Assembly (NCBI GenBank): GCA_942493265.1 | Contig: OW818688.1 | Location: 5,208,001-5,272,000, forward strand | Reading direction: 5' to 3' | Source: UBA12481 sp942493265 | GTDB lineage: Bacteria; Bacteroidota; Bacteroidia; Bacteroidales; UBA12481 | Length of the DNA: 64,000 nucleotides | In this document: positions 16,795 through 25,333 of the stretch, piece by piece | Layout of the letters: each line of letters begins with the position of its first letter | Numbering within the stretch: the stretch's first letter is position 1 | Notes under the pieces: model-generated | What the model saw: the letters and a program-made list of their open reading frames with translations, nothing else | Told to the model about the DNA's origin: nothing | Database searches by the model: none | Made by a program: the position numbers and the translations under genes

Positions 16795-18873
16795 ATGAAC
16801 AGGCTGACCTGGTTGATTACCATTTTAATCATTACCGCATCGTCCGGATGTAAAAAGGCGTCGGAAGCAGGCTACCGGCCGGAAACTTTGCGGTTGGCAT
16901 CCGACAGGATGACCCCTGAGGTATTATGGTCGTTCGGGAGGATCAGCAATGTTCAGCTGTCGCCCGACCGCAGTCAGATCCTGTTTGGCATTACCTATTA
17001 CAATATTGAACAAAACAAAGGCTTTCGCGACCTGTACAAGCTGCCGGTCACGGGAGGCACAGTTAAACCCGTCACCAATACGGCAGTAAATGAAGCCGGT
17101 GAGGTGTGGCGTTCCGACGGTGAGAAGATCGGTTTCCTGAGCCGCGAATCGGGCAGTACCCAATTATGGGAAATGAACCCCGACGGATCCGGCAGGAGGC
17201 AGATTTCGGAGGTTGAAGGCGGAATCAGCGGATTCAACTATTCACCTGATCTCAAACGCGTTGCCTTCATTAAAGAAGTTAAGGTCAAACCCGGTTTGGC
17301 CGATAAATATCCTGATCTGACAAAAGCCAATGCGCGTGCCTATGATGACCTGATGTACCGGCACTGGGACGAGTGGGTTGAAACCTTTACCCATGTATTT
17401 GTCGCACAAGTGATTAAAGGAAAGCTCGAAGCTGTGGTCGACATCATGGAAGGTCAGCCCTGGGAGTCACCGTTAAAACCGAACGGCGGAATGGAACAGA
17501 TTGTATGGTCGCCCGACGGATCAAAAATCGTTTATACCTGCCGGAAAAAGCAGGGCATCGAATTTGCCCTTTCAACCAATTCTGATCTTTATCAATATGA
17601 TGTGGCTACCGGGTTAACCTCCAACCTGACCGAAGGCATGATGGGTTATGACATTAATCCCGTTTTCTCGCCCGATGGCCGGTATTTAGCCTGGGAAAGC
17701 ATGGAACGCGATGGTTATGAGGCTGATAAGAACCGATTATTTATCCTGGACATTCAGTCTGGCACCCGTACGGATGCCACCATCCTTTTCGACCAGAGTG
17801 TTGGATCGCTTGCATGGACTGACGACAGCAAATCAATTTACTTCATTTCTGATTATCAGGCTACCGACGAAATTTATCGTTATACATTAGAATCTAATGA
17901 TATAGCCAAGATAACCACCGGGATTCATGATTACTCACTTGTACTTTCCACCGGCAGCAAGCTGATCGCGGTAAGGAAGTCCATGTCGAAACCCGATGAG
18001 ATTTTCCGGGTCGATCCCGCCACAGGCGAGGCCGAGGAGTTATCCCTGGTGAATAAACCATTGCTCGATCAGCTGGTACTGGGACGGGTGGAATCACGCT
18101 GGGTGAACACTACGGATATGAAGCAGATGAAAACTTGGGTGATCTATCCTCCGGGATTTGACCCGGCCAGAAAATACCCGGCCATTTTATTTTGCGGCGG
18201 AGGGCCGCAGAACACGGTGAGTCAGTTTTGGTCATACCGCTGGAATTTCCAGATGATGGCTGCAAAAGGCTATATTGTTGTTGCACCGAACCGGCGCGGA
18301 CTGCCCGGCTTCGGCACGGAATGGCTGGAACAGATATCCGGGGATTATGGCGGACAGAATATGCTCGATTACTTCTCGGCGATCGATACCGTGGCAGCTG
18401 AACCTTATGTTGATAAAGAAAGACTCGGAGCTGTCGGCGCATCATACGGAGGTTTCAGCGTGTATTGGCTGGCCGGTCACCATAACGGCAGATTCAAAGC
18501 CTTTATCGCACACGATGGCATGTTCAACCTGGAATCAAACTATCTGGAAACCGAAGAAATGTGGTTTGTGAACTGGGATCTTGGCGGACCCTACTGGGAC
18601 AGCACCAATCTGGTGGCTCAGAAAAGTTATGCCAGCTCGCCACATCATTTTGTAGACAAATGGGATACGCCCATACTGGTTATTCATGGGGAAAAAGATT
18701 ACCGGATCGCCTATACCGAAGGGATGCAGGCATTCAATGCCGCACGTTTGAAAGGGATTCCGGCAAGGTTACTGTTATTCCCGGAAGAGAATCACTGGGT
18801 ATTATCCGCCCAGAATGGAATTTTATGGCAACGGGAGTTTTTCGGTTGGCTCGATAAGTACCTGAAAGAGTAA
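16795..18873 (+). CDS. S9-family serine peptidase (prolyl oligopeptidase type)
   Basis: A 692-residue exported peptidase. The signal sequence ends in a lipobox-like SSGC (Cys19). Residues of about 40-420 form a beta-propeller with WD40/TolB-like repeats (QLSPDRSQILFG, WSPDGSKIVYT, FSPDGRYLAWES). The C-terminal alpha/beta hydrolase domain holds the triad: Ser550 in GASYGGFS, Asp635 in HGEKDYRI and His667 in EENHWV. A GGGPQ oxyanion-region loop precedes it. The family cleaves oligopeptides, often after Pro or Ala (DPP IV/acylaminoacyl type), so a role in peptide catabolism in the periplasm is likely. It follows the TPR gene closely. Confidence 0.93.
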   Translation: MNRLTWLITILIITASSGCKKASEAGYRPETLRLASDRMTPEVLWSFGRISNVQLSPDRSQILFGITYYNIEQNKGFRDLYKLPVTGGTVKPVTNTAVNEAGEVWRSDGEKIGFLSRESGSTQLWEMNPDGSGRRQISEVEGGISGFNYSPDLKRVAFIKEVKVKPGLADKYPDLTKANARAYDDLMYRHWDEWVETFTHVFVAQVIKGKLEAVVDIMEGQPWESPLKPNGGMEQIVWSPDGSKIVYTCRKKQGIEFALSTNSDLYQYDVATGLTSNLTEGMMGYDINPVFSPDGRYLAWESMERDGYEADKNRLFILDIQSGTRTDATILFDQSVGSLAWTDDSKSIYFISDYQATDEIYRYTLESNDIAKITTGIHDYSLVLSTGSKLIAVRKSMSKPDEIFRVDPATGEAEELSLVNKPLLDQLVLGRVESRWVNTTDMKQMKTWVIYPPGFDPARKYPAILFCGGGPQNTVSQFWSYRWNFQMMAAKGYIVVAPNRRGLPGFGTEWLEQISGDYGGQNMLDYFSAIDTVAAEPYVDKERLGAVGASYGGFSVYWLAGHHNGRFKAFIAHDGMFNLESNYLETEEMWFVNWDLGGPYWDSTNLVAQKSYASSPHHFVDKWDTPILVIHGEKDYRIAYTEGMQAFNAARLKGIPARLLLFPEENHWVLSAQNGILWQREFFGWLDKYLKE

Positions 18874-18874
18874 C

Positions 18875-19912
18875 CTATTCACTATCCAGGCTTTCAAGAA
18901 AATCCACCAGCGGCTTGGGGAACGGATATTCGGTGATCCTGCTAACGGGAACCGTTATCAGTTTATTCTCCGCCTGACCGTCAGTATCGAAGGATTCAGC
19001 CGCATAAAACCTGATATCCAGCTCGGTATGCGTGAGGATATGTCTGGTTCTGAGTATTTCCGTAAGGCGGTCGACCTGAATTCCATAAGTTTCCCTACAC
19101 TCCGCGATTAAACCCATCGGGTCAAGTTCACCCGGAAGCATGGGCAGTTCGTACAGTCCTTCCCAGATTCCATTGCCCGATCGTTTACGGATAACAACCT
19201 GGTCATCGGACCGGAACAGCAGGTAATTTATTACCGAGCCGGATCTCTTCATTGCCGGGGCCTTAACCGGAAAATCAGTCGGGTTACCCGCATCGAATGC
19301 CTTGCAGAAGTTTATAAGCGGACAAGCCGTGCACAAGGGAGCGCGGGGCTTACAAACCGTTGCTCCCAGATCCATCATCGCCTCATTAAAATCCCCAGGC
19401 CGGTCTGTGGAAATCAGTTTCTGAGCCAACTGTTTGAAGTGTTTCTTTCCGGCCGGACCGTCAATTGGAATGCCATCGGCAAACAACCGGCTGAGAACCC
19501 GGTATACATTACCATCAACCGCCGCATGAGGCTGGTCATAACAGATGGAGGCAATGCACGAAGCGGTATAGTCGCCGATACCCCTGAGCTTTAATATGGC
19601 CCCGAAATCAACCGGAAACTCCCCACCCCGGTCCATGATCAACCGGGCAGTAAAAAGCAGATTCCGGGCACGGGAATAGTATCCAAGACCCTGCCAGAGC
19701 CGCAGTACCTCATCTTCGCCTGCCGCTGCCAGGGAAACAAGAGTTGGAAATCGCTCAACAAACCGGAGATAATAGCCGGTACCCTGCTCTATTCTTGTTT
19801 GCTGAAAGATAATTTCCGAGATCCAGATCAGATAAGGATCGTGGCTTCCTCTCCATGGTAATATCCGCCGGTTAGCATCATACCAGCTCAGTAAAGGTGA
19901 TGAAATCTCCAA
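18875..19912 (-). CDS. mutY: A/G-specific adenine DNA glycosylase
   Basis: Removes adenine mispaired with 8-oxoguanine. The 345-residue protein has the catalytic Glu region SEIIFQQTRIEQG, the helix-hairpin-helix LRGIGDYTASCIASI, and the catalytic-Asp segment FNEAMMDLGATVC. The [4Fe-4S] ligands are spaced Cys-x6-Cys-x2-Cys-x5-Cys (CKPRAPLCTACPLINFC), and a NUDIX-like C-terminal 8-oxoG recognition domain (about 225-340) completes it. It is the last gene of a long minus-strand operon, one base after the OB-fold gene, and converges with the S9 peptidase gene (1 base between stops). Confidence 0.96.
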   Translation of the reverse strand: MEISSPLLSWYDANRRILPWRGSHDPYLIWISEIIFQQTRIEQGTGYYLRFVERFPTLVSLAAAGEDEVLRLWQGLGYYSRARNLLFTARLIMDRGGEFPVDFGAILKLRGIGDYTASCIASICYDQPHAAVDGNVYRVLSRLFADGIPIDGPAGKKHFKQLAQKLISTDRPGDFNEAMMDLGATVCKPRAPLCTACPLINFCKAFDAGNPTDFPVKAPAMKRSGSVINYLLFRSDDQVVIRKRSGNGIWEGLYELPMLPGELDPMGLIAECRETYGIQVDRLTEILRTRHILTHTELDIRFYAAESFDTDGQAENKLITVPVSRITEYPFPKPLVDFLESLDSE

Positions 19913-20332
19913 CTAATTATTTGGCTTATTAATTACAATACAATGGGTTACAACCAATTCAGTCATATTTACCCCCCGGCAAACTCCCTTTAAAGTTACC
20001 GGATCACCGGGTTTCAAATCCGGTTTCCGGTCATAAATGGATTTCCTGAAAACACATTTTACCAGGCTCATGTCCCTGCCCAGCATAATATAACCATCGC
20101 CGGTAGCTGTAACCCTGCCTTCCAGGATAATCACCTGATTGGCATACCGGATATACGCGCCTGCCGGATCACCGGTAAATTCATGAAACAATTCGCCGGC
20201 GGAAAAGTTGCCTGCAGCCAGTTCGTCGGACAAGTTGTAATGGGGCGGAAAAAGTATCCTTACAACGATTCCAATGAAGATGAGGAACATCACTATTCCA
20301 ACTATCCGGAACCGTTTAAAGGAATATTTCAT
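19913..20332 (-). CDS. Membrane-anchored OB-fold protein (tRNA_anti-like)
   Basis: A 139-residue protein with one N-terminal membrane helix (about residues 9-29, IVGIVMFLIFIGIVVRILF) and an OB-fold domain of the tRNA_anti-like type (AGAYIRYANQVIILEGRVTA, DPVTLKGVCRGVNMTELVVTHC). The function is unknown. It overlaps the YceI gene upstream by 4 bases (ATGA-type) and leads straight into mutY, so it is co-translated with its neighbours. OB-fold proteins of this kind are often found beside YceI genes in Bacteroidetes, which I take as a sign of a shared envelope function rather than DNA repair. Confidence 0.72.
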   Translation of the reverse strand: MKYSFKRFRIVGIVMFLIFIGIVVRILFPPHYNLSDELAAGNFSAGELFHEFTGDPAGAYIRYANQVIILEGRVTATGDGYIMLGRDMSLVKCVFRKSIYDRKPDLKPGDPVTLKGVCRGVNMTELVVTHCIVINKPNN

Positions 20333-20898
20333 TGCACGCCTGCCTTTTTATATGGATCGTAAGTCAGTTTCACCGAGATTGGTATTTCAGGTGCCACCCG
20401 GTCAGCCACGACATTGGGTACCTCGATTTTATAGGTATCCAATTTAATGACAAACTTCGAAACAGCACGAATTTCATTTCCGATCCGGCGCAATGTTCCG
20501 GGCTCCTTAACCGGTGCGGTTATTCCGTGGATGGTAAGATCACCCTGTACAATCACCGCATAATCGGTATCCGGGATAAGCTTTGTCGGATCAAAATCCA
20601 GAATTTTTCCTTTAAACGTTGCTTTCGGGTACTTTTCCGAATCCACATAATTCTCATTGAAATGCTCTTCGGCGAGCGGAAGGGAAAACTTGAATGATTT
20701 CATCAGAAGGGTAAAAGCCATTTCACCACTCCGGGTATTCAGGAACGAGCCTGTTTGATAATGATTTGCATCGATATCAATAATATCGGTATGAGAAATG
20801 AAATAGATATGCCCGGTGCGGGTAAACCAGAGTGAATCCTGTGCATCGGCAAGATAAAAAATGGTGAGCAGCAGCAGTATGACTCCGGCCTTTTTCAT
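20329..20898 (-). CDS. YceI-family periplasmic protein
   Basis: A 189-residue lipocalin-like protein with a signal peptide (MKKAGVILLLLTIFYLADAQ). YceI proteins bind isoprenoid-type lipids in an eight-stranded barrel. Family marks are TGHIYFISHTDIIDIDANHYQ near the N-terminus, YPKATFKGKI, the DLTIHGITAPV motif and KFVIKLDTYKIEVP. It overlaps both neighbours by 4 bases. The ligand is not known here. Confidence 0.88.
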   Translation of the reverse strand: MKKAGVILLLLTIFYLADAQDSLWFTRTGHIYFISHTDIIDIDANHYQTGSFLNTRSGEMAFTLLMKSFKFSLPLAEEHFNENYVDSEKYPKATFKGKILDFDPTKLIPDTDYAVIVQGDLTIHGITAPVKEPGTLRRIGNEIRAVSKFVIKLDTYKIEVPNVVADRVAPEIPISVKLTYDPYKKAGVQ

Positions 20899-21791
20899 GA
20901 TTTCTTTTTAACCAGGGTGAAAACTCTTGAAATATTGAATCCTATATGGAGTTCCTTTTTGCTCCAGGTGCGGGTGGTTTCGCCGATAAACCCATTCTCC
21001 AGGATATTGAATGAATTAGACACAAATATCTGAAAAACATGGCTTCCCGTTTCGATGTCGAGACCGATGCTTAACGGATTATATCGGGGTGCCCCGGTGA
21101 GGAGTTCACGGTCCTTCAGCCGGAAATACTCAACCGCCAGTGCAGTCCTTTTGGTAAACTTCAGCCGTCCGCCCACGCCCAGTGCGAATATCCGGTTAGG
21201 GTCCTGAGGGGTTGCCACCATATTCCGGTGAATAAAGGTCGGACTCACCTGCAGGCTGAACCAGGGTGCAAATTTCCTGGCTACGAGCAGCTGGGCGACA
21301 AATGACCTGCGGTGCATGGCATCCACTACCCAGGTTGGATCCGGGTAATCCCTCGTGGTGGTAAGGGCGGCAAAGTAGAGGGAAGCGCTCACTGGCATTG
21401 CCCACTTGCCTTTGGATTGCCTGATCGGGCTCAGCTTGACAAATCCATTGAAATACTCATTCACGGTTGCCCTGCCCAAACCGGCTTCCAGCCAGTCGGT
21501 TATCCCATATTCCAGACTGACATGCGAACTCGACTCATCCAATCCGTAGAATTTTTTAAATCCGCTGTTGATCAATCCAAAACGGTGCGAAACATGCAAT
21601 TCAAGATCCCCTCCCTGCATACGCTCAATGGAATGACAATTAATGACCCGGGTGGATTTAAAGGTAGCATCAACCGGAATCCTTACCGGTTTGATTTCCT
21701 CATCCAGCATATCCAGCAGATCATTCTGAGCCTGCAGTGGTAAAACAAAAATTCCGAACAGTAAAGCAAAAAACAACCTCAACTCCCTCAT
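20895..21791 (-). CDS. DUF5777 outer-membrane beta-barrel-like protein
   Basis: A 298-residue protein with a signal peptide (ending PLQAQ) and a pattern of alternating strands expected of an outer-membrane barrel. The text VINCHSIERMQGGDLELHVSHRFG, SSHVSLEYGITDWLEAGLGR and the C-terminal GFIGETTRTWSKKELHIGFNISRVFTL are typical of DUF5777. In Bacteroidetes this family commonly sits beside YceI and c-type cytochrome genes. Here it follows a LamG lipoprotein and overlaps the YceI gene by 4 bases. Function unknown. Confidence 0.8.
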   Translation of the reverse strand: MRELRLFFALLFGIFVLPLQAQNDLLDMLDEEIKPVRIPVDATFKSTRVINCHSIERMQGGDLELHVSHRFGLINSGFKKFYGLDESSSHVSLEYGITDWLEAGLGRATVNEYFNGFVKLSPIRQSKGKWAMPVSASLYFAALTTTRDYPDPTWVVDAMHRRSFVAQLLVARKFAPWFSLQVSPTFIHRNMVATPQDPNRIFALGVGGRLKFTKRTALAVEYFRLKDRELLTGAPRYNPLSIGLDIETGSHVFQIFVSNSFNILENGFIGETTRTWSKKELHIGFNISRVFTLVKKKS

Positions 21792-21795
21792 ATGC

Positions 21796-22551
21796 TCATC
21801 TTTTTAAGACATCTCTTTCAGAACTCCCCTCCCAGAAAAGGCTGAAGATTTCCTCCTCCGACAGAAATTTATTAAAAATCCTTACTTCATCGAGATACCC
21901 CCGGTACCTCAGAGTATCCATCATATCAGGATTATACGGCCGGCCCAGATACAAGAGATCTGTCAGCGGATGCATCCTCCAGGGCCTTGAAACCGTATCG
22001 GGGAGGTAACCATCGACATACATCCTGGGCGGATTGATCGTATCTCCTAATTCGATGTAGATATGGTGCCAGAAATAAAAATCAAGCTCATACGACCAGG
22101 ACCATTTGGCAGTATCCTGTTCAACGAACATCCTGAACCGGGGCATTGTAGCGGAGGTTACCGCATCCAGTCCGGCCGCGAATTGTCCGATCCCGTAATC
22201 AAAAAGATAGGCCTTGTTATAATTTGGCATCGGAAGGAACCAGAGGGAGATCGACAGGGAATCATAACGTCCGATGAAACCTGAAAGAAAATCCTGATAA
22301 CCATCCATGACCAGGGCTGCACTGTCGAGACGGTTATGATCGCGGCCACGTTCAGGATCTCCCCAGAACTTCAGGGGATCAACATTCCCAAGCTGGTCCT
22401 CATAAGTTGAATCGAAGCTGAACCAGGCCACCTGACCCCTGATGGTGGAATCCTGTATCACTATATGCGGGAACATATCTTTCTCGTTATCATTCAGGCA
22501 GGCCGAACTAAACAGCACCAGCCAGATCAAAACGGGCAAAACGGTTTTCAC
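21796..22551 (-). CDS. LamG-domain lipoprotein
   Basis: A 251-residue secreted protein. The lipobox is LFSSAC. The mature part is a concanavalin A-like jelly roll of the LamG/laminin G-3 type: VAWFSFDSTYEDQLG near the N-terminus, DSLSISLWFLP, FWHHIYIELG, MYVDGYLPDTV and the terminal GYLDEVRIFNKFLSEEEI, which is the family hallmark. It probably binds a glycan or protein at the cell surface. It overlaps the response-regulator gene upstream by 4 bases. Confidence 0.85.
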   Translation of the reverse strand: MKTVLPVLIWLVLFSSACLNDNEKDMFPHIVIQDSTIRGQVAWFSFDSTYEDQLGNVDPLKFWGDPERGRDHNRLDSAALVMDGYQDFLSGFIGRYDSLSISLWFLPMPNYNKAYLFDYGIGQFAAGLDAVTSATMPRFRMFVEQDTAKWSWSYELDFYFWHHIYIELGDTINPPRMYVDGYLPDTVSRPWRMHPLTDLLYLGRPYNPDMMDTLRYRGYLDEVRIFNKFLSEEEIFSLFWEGSSERDVLKR

Positions 22552-22973
22552 GAAATGAAAAGGTATTTACGGAGGGTAATTAATAACTGCCGGGCATCAA
22601 AAGGTTTAATCAAACATTCACGGGCGCCGGCAAACAGCACTCTTTCCCTTAATCCTTCATAAGAATAGGCGGTATAGGCAATTATGGGTAACCTGGGATT
22701 GAAGGCATGGATTTCTGTTGTTGCAGCATAACCATCCTTAACCGGCATTTGTATATCTGTAATAATCAGATTGATATCGATTCCGGATTTGCAGATATCC
22801 ACGGCTTCCTGTCCATTAACCGCCCAAAGGATCTGCACTTTGGTTTTTTTTAGGGCTTCCGAGAGAAACATATAATTTATATCGATATCCTCGGCAATGA
22901 GAAAGATCAATGACTCCCACTCATAGCGAAGTATTTTCTGATTATATGAATTCAGGTCGGAAGGTTTTTCCAT
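22548..22973 (-). CDS. Single-domain response regulator (REC)
   Basis: A 141-residue receiver domain without an output domain. I start at 22973 (MEKPSDLNSYNQ); the frame stays open upstream into the DUF192 gene. All phosphorylation-site residues are present: the acidic pair in LIAEDIDIN, the phospho-acceptor Asp in LIITDIQMPVKDG, Thr in IIAYTAY and Lys in CLIKPF. It resembles REC modules of hybrid histidine kinases, so it may be a phosphotransfer intermediate. No kinase gene is nearby. It is odd to find it inside an operon of envelope proteins with 4-base overlaps. Confidence 0.88.
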   Translation of the reverse strand: MEKPSDLNSYNQKILRYEWESLIFLIAEDIDINYMFLSEALKKTKVQILWAVNGQEAVDICKSGIDINLIITDIQMPVKDGYAATTEIHAFNPRLPIIAYTAYSYEGLRERVLFAGARECLIKPFDARQLLITLRKYLFIS

Positions 22974-22980
22974 CGTTATT

Positions 22981-23574
22981 TCAATCGTTTCGTTTCCGTA
23001 AAAAATGCATTCGGTCGCCCACCTGCAAATTGTAGAGGGCTGAAAAACCGGCATTTACTTCAACCACATATTTTGCCGGGGCATCAGAAGGAATTGACTG
23101 TTCATTCAGGGTAGCTACATTTTCATGAATTTTCAAAATTTTCCGGCTGGCATCCAGGTAAAGGATATCAAGCGGAAGGTAGGTGTTCTTCATCCAGAAA
23201 GAACGGAAATCCTCATCCTCAAAGATAAACAGCATTCCATGATTAAGTTCCATTTGACGGCGATACATTAATCCCTGTTCCCGTTTCAGGTCATCGTCGG
23301 CAATTTCGATATCGATTTTGACCACTTCGGAGCTATCTGCCTTAAGGAAAGTAAGTTCCCCTTGTTTTACAAATTGTGGTTCTGAAGAGGTGGAAGTGGT
23401 GTTATTTTGTTTTTGAAGCATTCTTTTTGAACCTCCATTCGGGTTATAAATCATCACCATAACAAATATAACCATCAAAAGCACAGCGATATATACAACA
23501 GGCTTCCCCTTTGATTTACGGTAATTGCTGTAAATCCCTGCTTTTGGCCGATTTTTTTCGCGAATATTAACCAT
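22981..23574 (-). CDS. DUF192-family protein
   Basis: A 197-residue protein with one membrane helix (about residues 27-43, VVYIAVLLMVIFVMVMIY) and a periplasmic DUF192 domain (about 75-190). Family marks are LKREQGLMYRRQMELNHGMLF, SFWMKNTYLPLDILYLD and AKYVVEVNAGFSALYNLQVGD. The domain has a small barrel fold of unknown function. It is the first gene of the operon that ends with mutY and is divergent from pabB. Confidence 0.88.
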   Translation of the reverse strand: MVNIREKNRPKAGIYSNYRKSKGKPVVYIAVLLMVIFVMVMIYNPNGGSKRMLQKQNNTTSTSSEPQFVKQGELTFLKADSSEVVKIDIEIADDDLKREQGLMYRRQMELNHGMLFIFEDEDFRSFWMKNTYLPLDILYLDASRKILKIHENVATLNEQSIPSDAPAKYVVEVNAGFSALYNLQVGDRMHFLRKRND

Positions 23575-23582
23575 CAGAAAAG

Positions 23583-23611
23583 TTTGTGTGAAGATACCAA
23601 TTTTACCTTTG
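23583..23611 (+). promoter_or_regulatory. pabB promoter
   Basis: TTTG (23583-23586) and TACCTTTG (23604-23611) are 17 bases apart, matching the Bacteroidetes -33/-7 pattern. Transcription would begin near 23617, which places the start codon at 23629 rather than at the upstream in-frame TTG (23584). Confidence 0.65.
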
Positions 23612-23628
23612 TTGAAGAAAAATGCTTA

Positions 23629-24606
23629 ATGGTACTGAATAAAACCTATTTAAATCAATTGAATTTACTGGGAAAGGCCGGTGAGCCCTTTCTGTTTATC
23701 ATAGACTTTGAAGGTATTTCGCCGATGGTCTTTCGGTTGTCCGAAATTCCTGACACCGTCCGCGTATCCCTTCCGGGTTTTCATGACAAAAATTTAGCGG
23801 AATCGGCACTTTCCCGGGTTTCCCTGGAAAAGAATCCGGTGAGTTATTCCGAATACCTTACGGCATTTAACCGGGTGATGGTTCATCTCAGCCAGGGAAA
23901 TTCCTACCTGGTTAACCTTACCTTTCCCACTCCGATATCGACAAACCTTACCCTGGAAGATATTTACAACCGGAGTGAGGCACCCTATAAACTCCTAATC
24001 CACAACAGGTTTGTTGTTTTTTCACCGGAGCGGTTTGTCAGTATCAGTAATGGATTCATCAGTTCGTTCCCGATGAAAGGTACGATTGATGCATGTATTG
24101 AAGACGCTGAAAAAAAGGTATTGGCCGACCCGAAAGAATCAGCAGAACACACCACCATTGTTGACCTGATCCGAAATGACCTGAGTCAGGTAGCAACGGA
24201 GGTTGAAGTTTGCCGGTACCGGTATATCGACCGGATCCGGACTCATGAAAAGGAGATCCTTCAGGTGAGTTCCGAGATCAGGGGCCGGTTGCCGGATAAT
24301 TTTCAGAGACGTATCGGGGATATCCTTGATGCATTGCTGCCCGCAGGCAGCATCAGTGGCGCACCTAAAAAGCGCACGCTGGAAATTATCCGCGAAGCTG
24401 AAAGTGAACCTCGCGGTTTTTATACCGGAATTTTCGGAATCTTTGACGGGGTTAATCTTGAAAGTGCAGTAATGATCCGCTTTATTGAACAAACAGCAAA
24501 TGGATTACAGTACCGGAGCGGAGGCGGAATAACCCATCTTAGCAAGCCCGGGTTGGAATACGAAGAAATGCTCGATAAGGTTTATCTCCAGATAACCGGT
24601 GAATGA
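23629..24606 (+). CDS. pabB: Aminodeoxychorismate synthase component I
   Basis: Converts chorismate and ammonia to 4-amino-4-deoxychorismate, the first step of p-aminobenzoate and folate synthesis. At 325 residues it consists of little more than the chorismate-binding domain, the short form common in Bacteroidetes; the N-terminal half of larger PabB is reduced. Catalytic-core text includes SPERFVSI, SFPMKGTID, HTTIVDLIRNDLS, and GSISGAPKKRTLEIIREAE with GFYTGIFGIFDG. The start at 23629 is chosen because a promoter overlaps the upstream extension. No pabA or pabC gene is adjacent. It could be confused with anthranilate synthase TrpE, but the length and sequence favour PabB. Confidence 0.9.
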   Translation: MVLNKTYLNQLNLLGKAGEPFLFIIDFEGISPMVFRLSEIPDTVRVSLPGFHDKNLAESALSRVSLEKNPVSYSEYLTAFNRVMVHLSQGNSYLVNLTFPTPISTNLTLEDIYNRSEAPYKLLIHNRFVVFSPERFVSISNGFISSFPMKGTIDACIEDAEKKVLADPKESAEHTTIVDLIRNDLSQVATEVEVCRYRYIDRIRTHEKEILQVSSEIRGRLPDNFQRRIGDILDALLPAGSISGAPKKRTLEIIREAESEPRGFYTGIFGIFDGVNLESAVMIRFIEQTANGLQYRSGGGITHLSKPGLEYEEMLDKVYLQITGE

Positions 24607-24616
24607 AAACTATCCA

Positions 24617-25333
24617 ATGAACAAAAAGATACATATAACACTTACGGCCACCGACATACACGAACAGGAGCTGGCAGGGAAAACCGTAGTGGTGATTGAC
24701 GTTTTACGAGCCACAACAGTGATTATCACTGCTTTGGCCAATGGCGCCAGTTGGGTGAAAACTGTTGCTTCGGTGGAAGATGCCTTTGCATTGAAAGAGG
24801 ATGGAGTGCTGCTTGGCGGCGAACGCTTTGCCATGCGCATAGAGGGTTTCGACCTGAGCAATTCACCGCTTGAGTATACGGTGAACAAGGTCAGCGGAAA
24901 AGGAATTGTGCTTACAACCACCAACGGCACACTGGCCCTTTCAAAATGCGGATATGCCGGGGAGGTGCTGGTGGGCGCCTTTATCAACAATCAGGCATTG
25001 ACTGAATACCTGATCCGTCAAAGTCTGCCGGTTGAGTTGATCTGTGCCGGAACCAACGGGGAATTTTCACTCGATGACTTTCTGTGTGCGGGATTGATTT
25101 GCGCTACCCTTGAAAAATCAGAAGCATTTGAATTTGACGACCTTGGCCGCTTGGCAATCAATACCTGGGCCATGAGCAGTGACGATATTCATGGGTCACT
25201 TGCCGGTGCCACACATTATAACATATTGAAATCCAAGCAATATTTCGAGGATCTTGTTTACTGTTTTAACCAGGATACGCATAATATCCTGGTGCGCAGA
25301 AAATCTGACGGCCGGTTTATTTCGCCTTCTTAA
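24617..25333 (+). CDS. comB: ComB-family 2-phosphosulfolactate phosphatase
   Basis: A 238-residue member of the ComB family, whose archaeal founder removes phosphate from 2-phosphosulfolactate in coenzyme M synthesis. The marks are TVVVIDVLRATTVIITALANGA near the N-terminus, GERFAMRIEGFDLSNSP, LTTTNGTLAL, ICAGTNGEFSLDDFLCAG and SLAGATHYNIL. The ATG at 24617 lies 10 bases after pabB; an in-frame GTG at 24599 would overlap pabB. No other coenzyme M gene is in the window, so the substrate in this bacterium is open. Its stop overlaps the convergent transporter gene by 17 bases. Confidence 0.85.
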   Translation: MNKKIHITLTATDIHEQELAGKTVVVIDVLRATTVIITALANGASWVKTVASVEDAFALKEDGVLLGGERFAMRIEGFDLSNSPLEYTVNKVSGKGIVLTTTNGTLALSKCGYAGEVLVGAFINNQALTEYLIRQSLPVELICAGTNGEFSLDDFLCAGLICATLEKSEAFEFDDLGRLAINTWAMSSDDIHGSLAGATHYNILKSKQYFEDLVYCFNQDTHNILVRRKSDGRFISPS

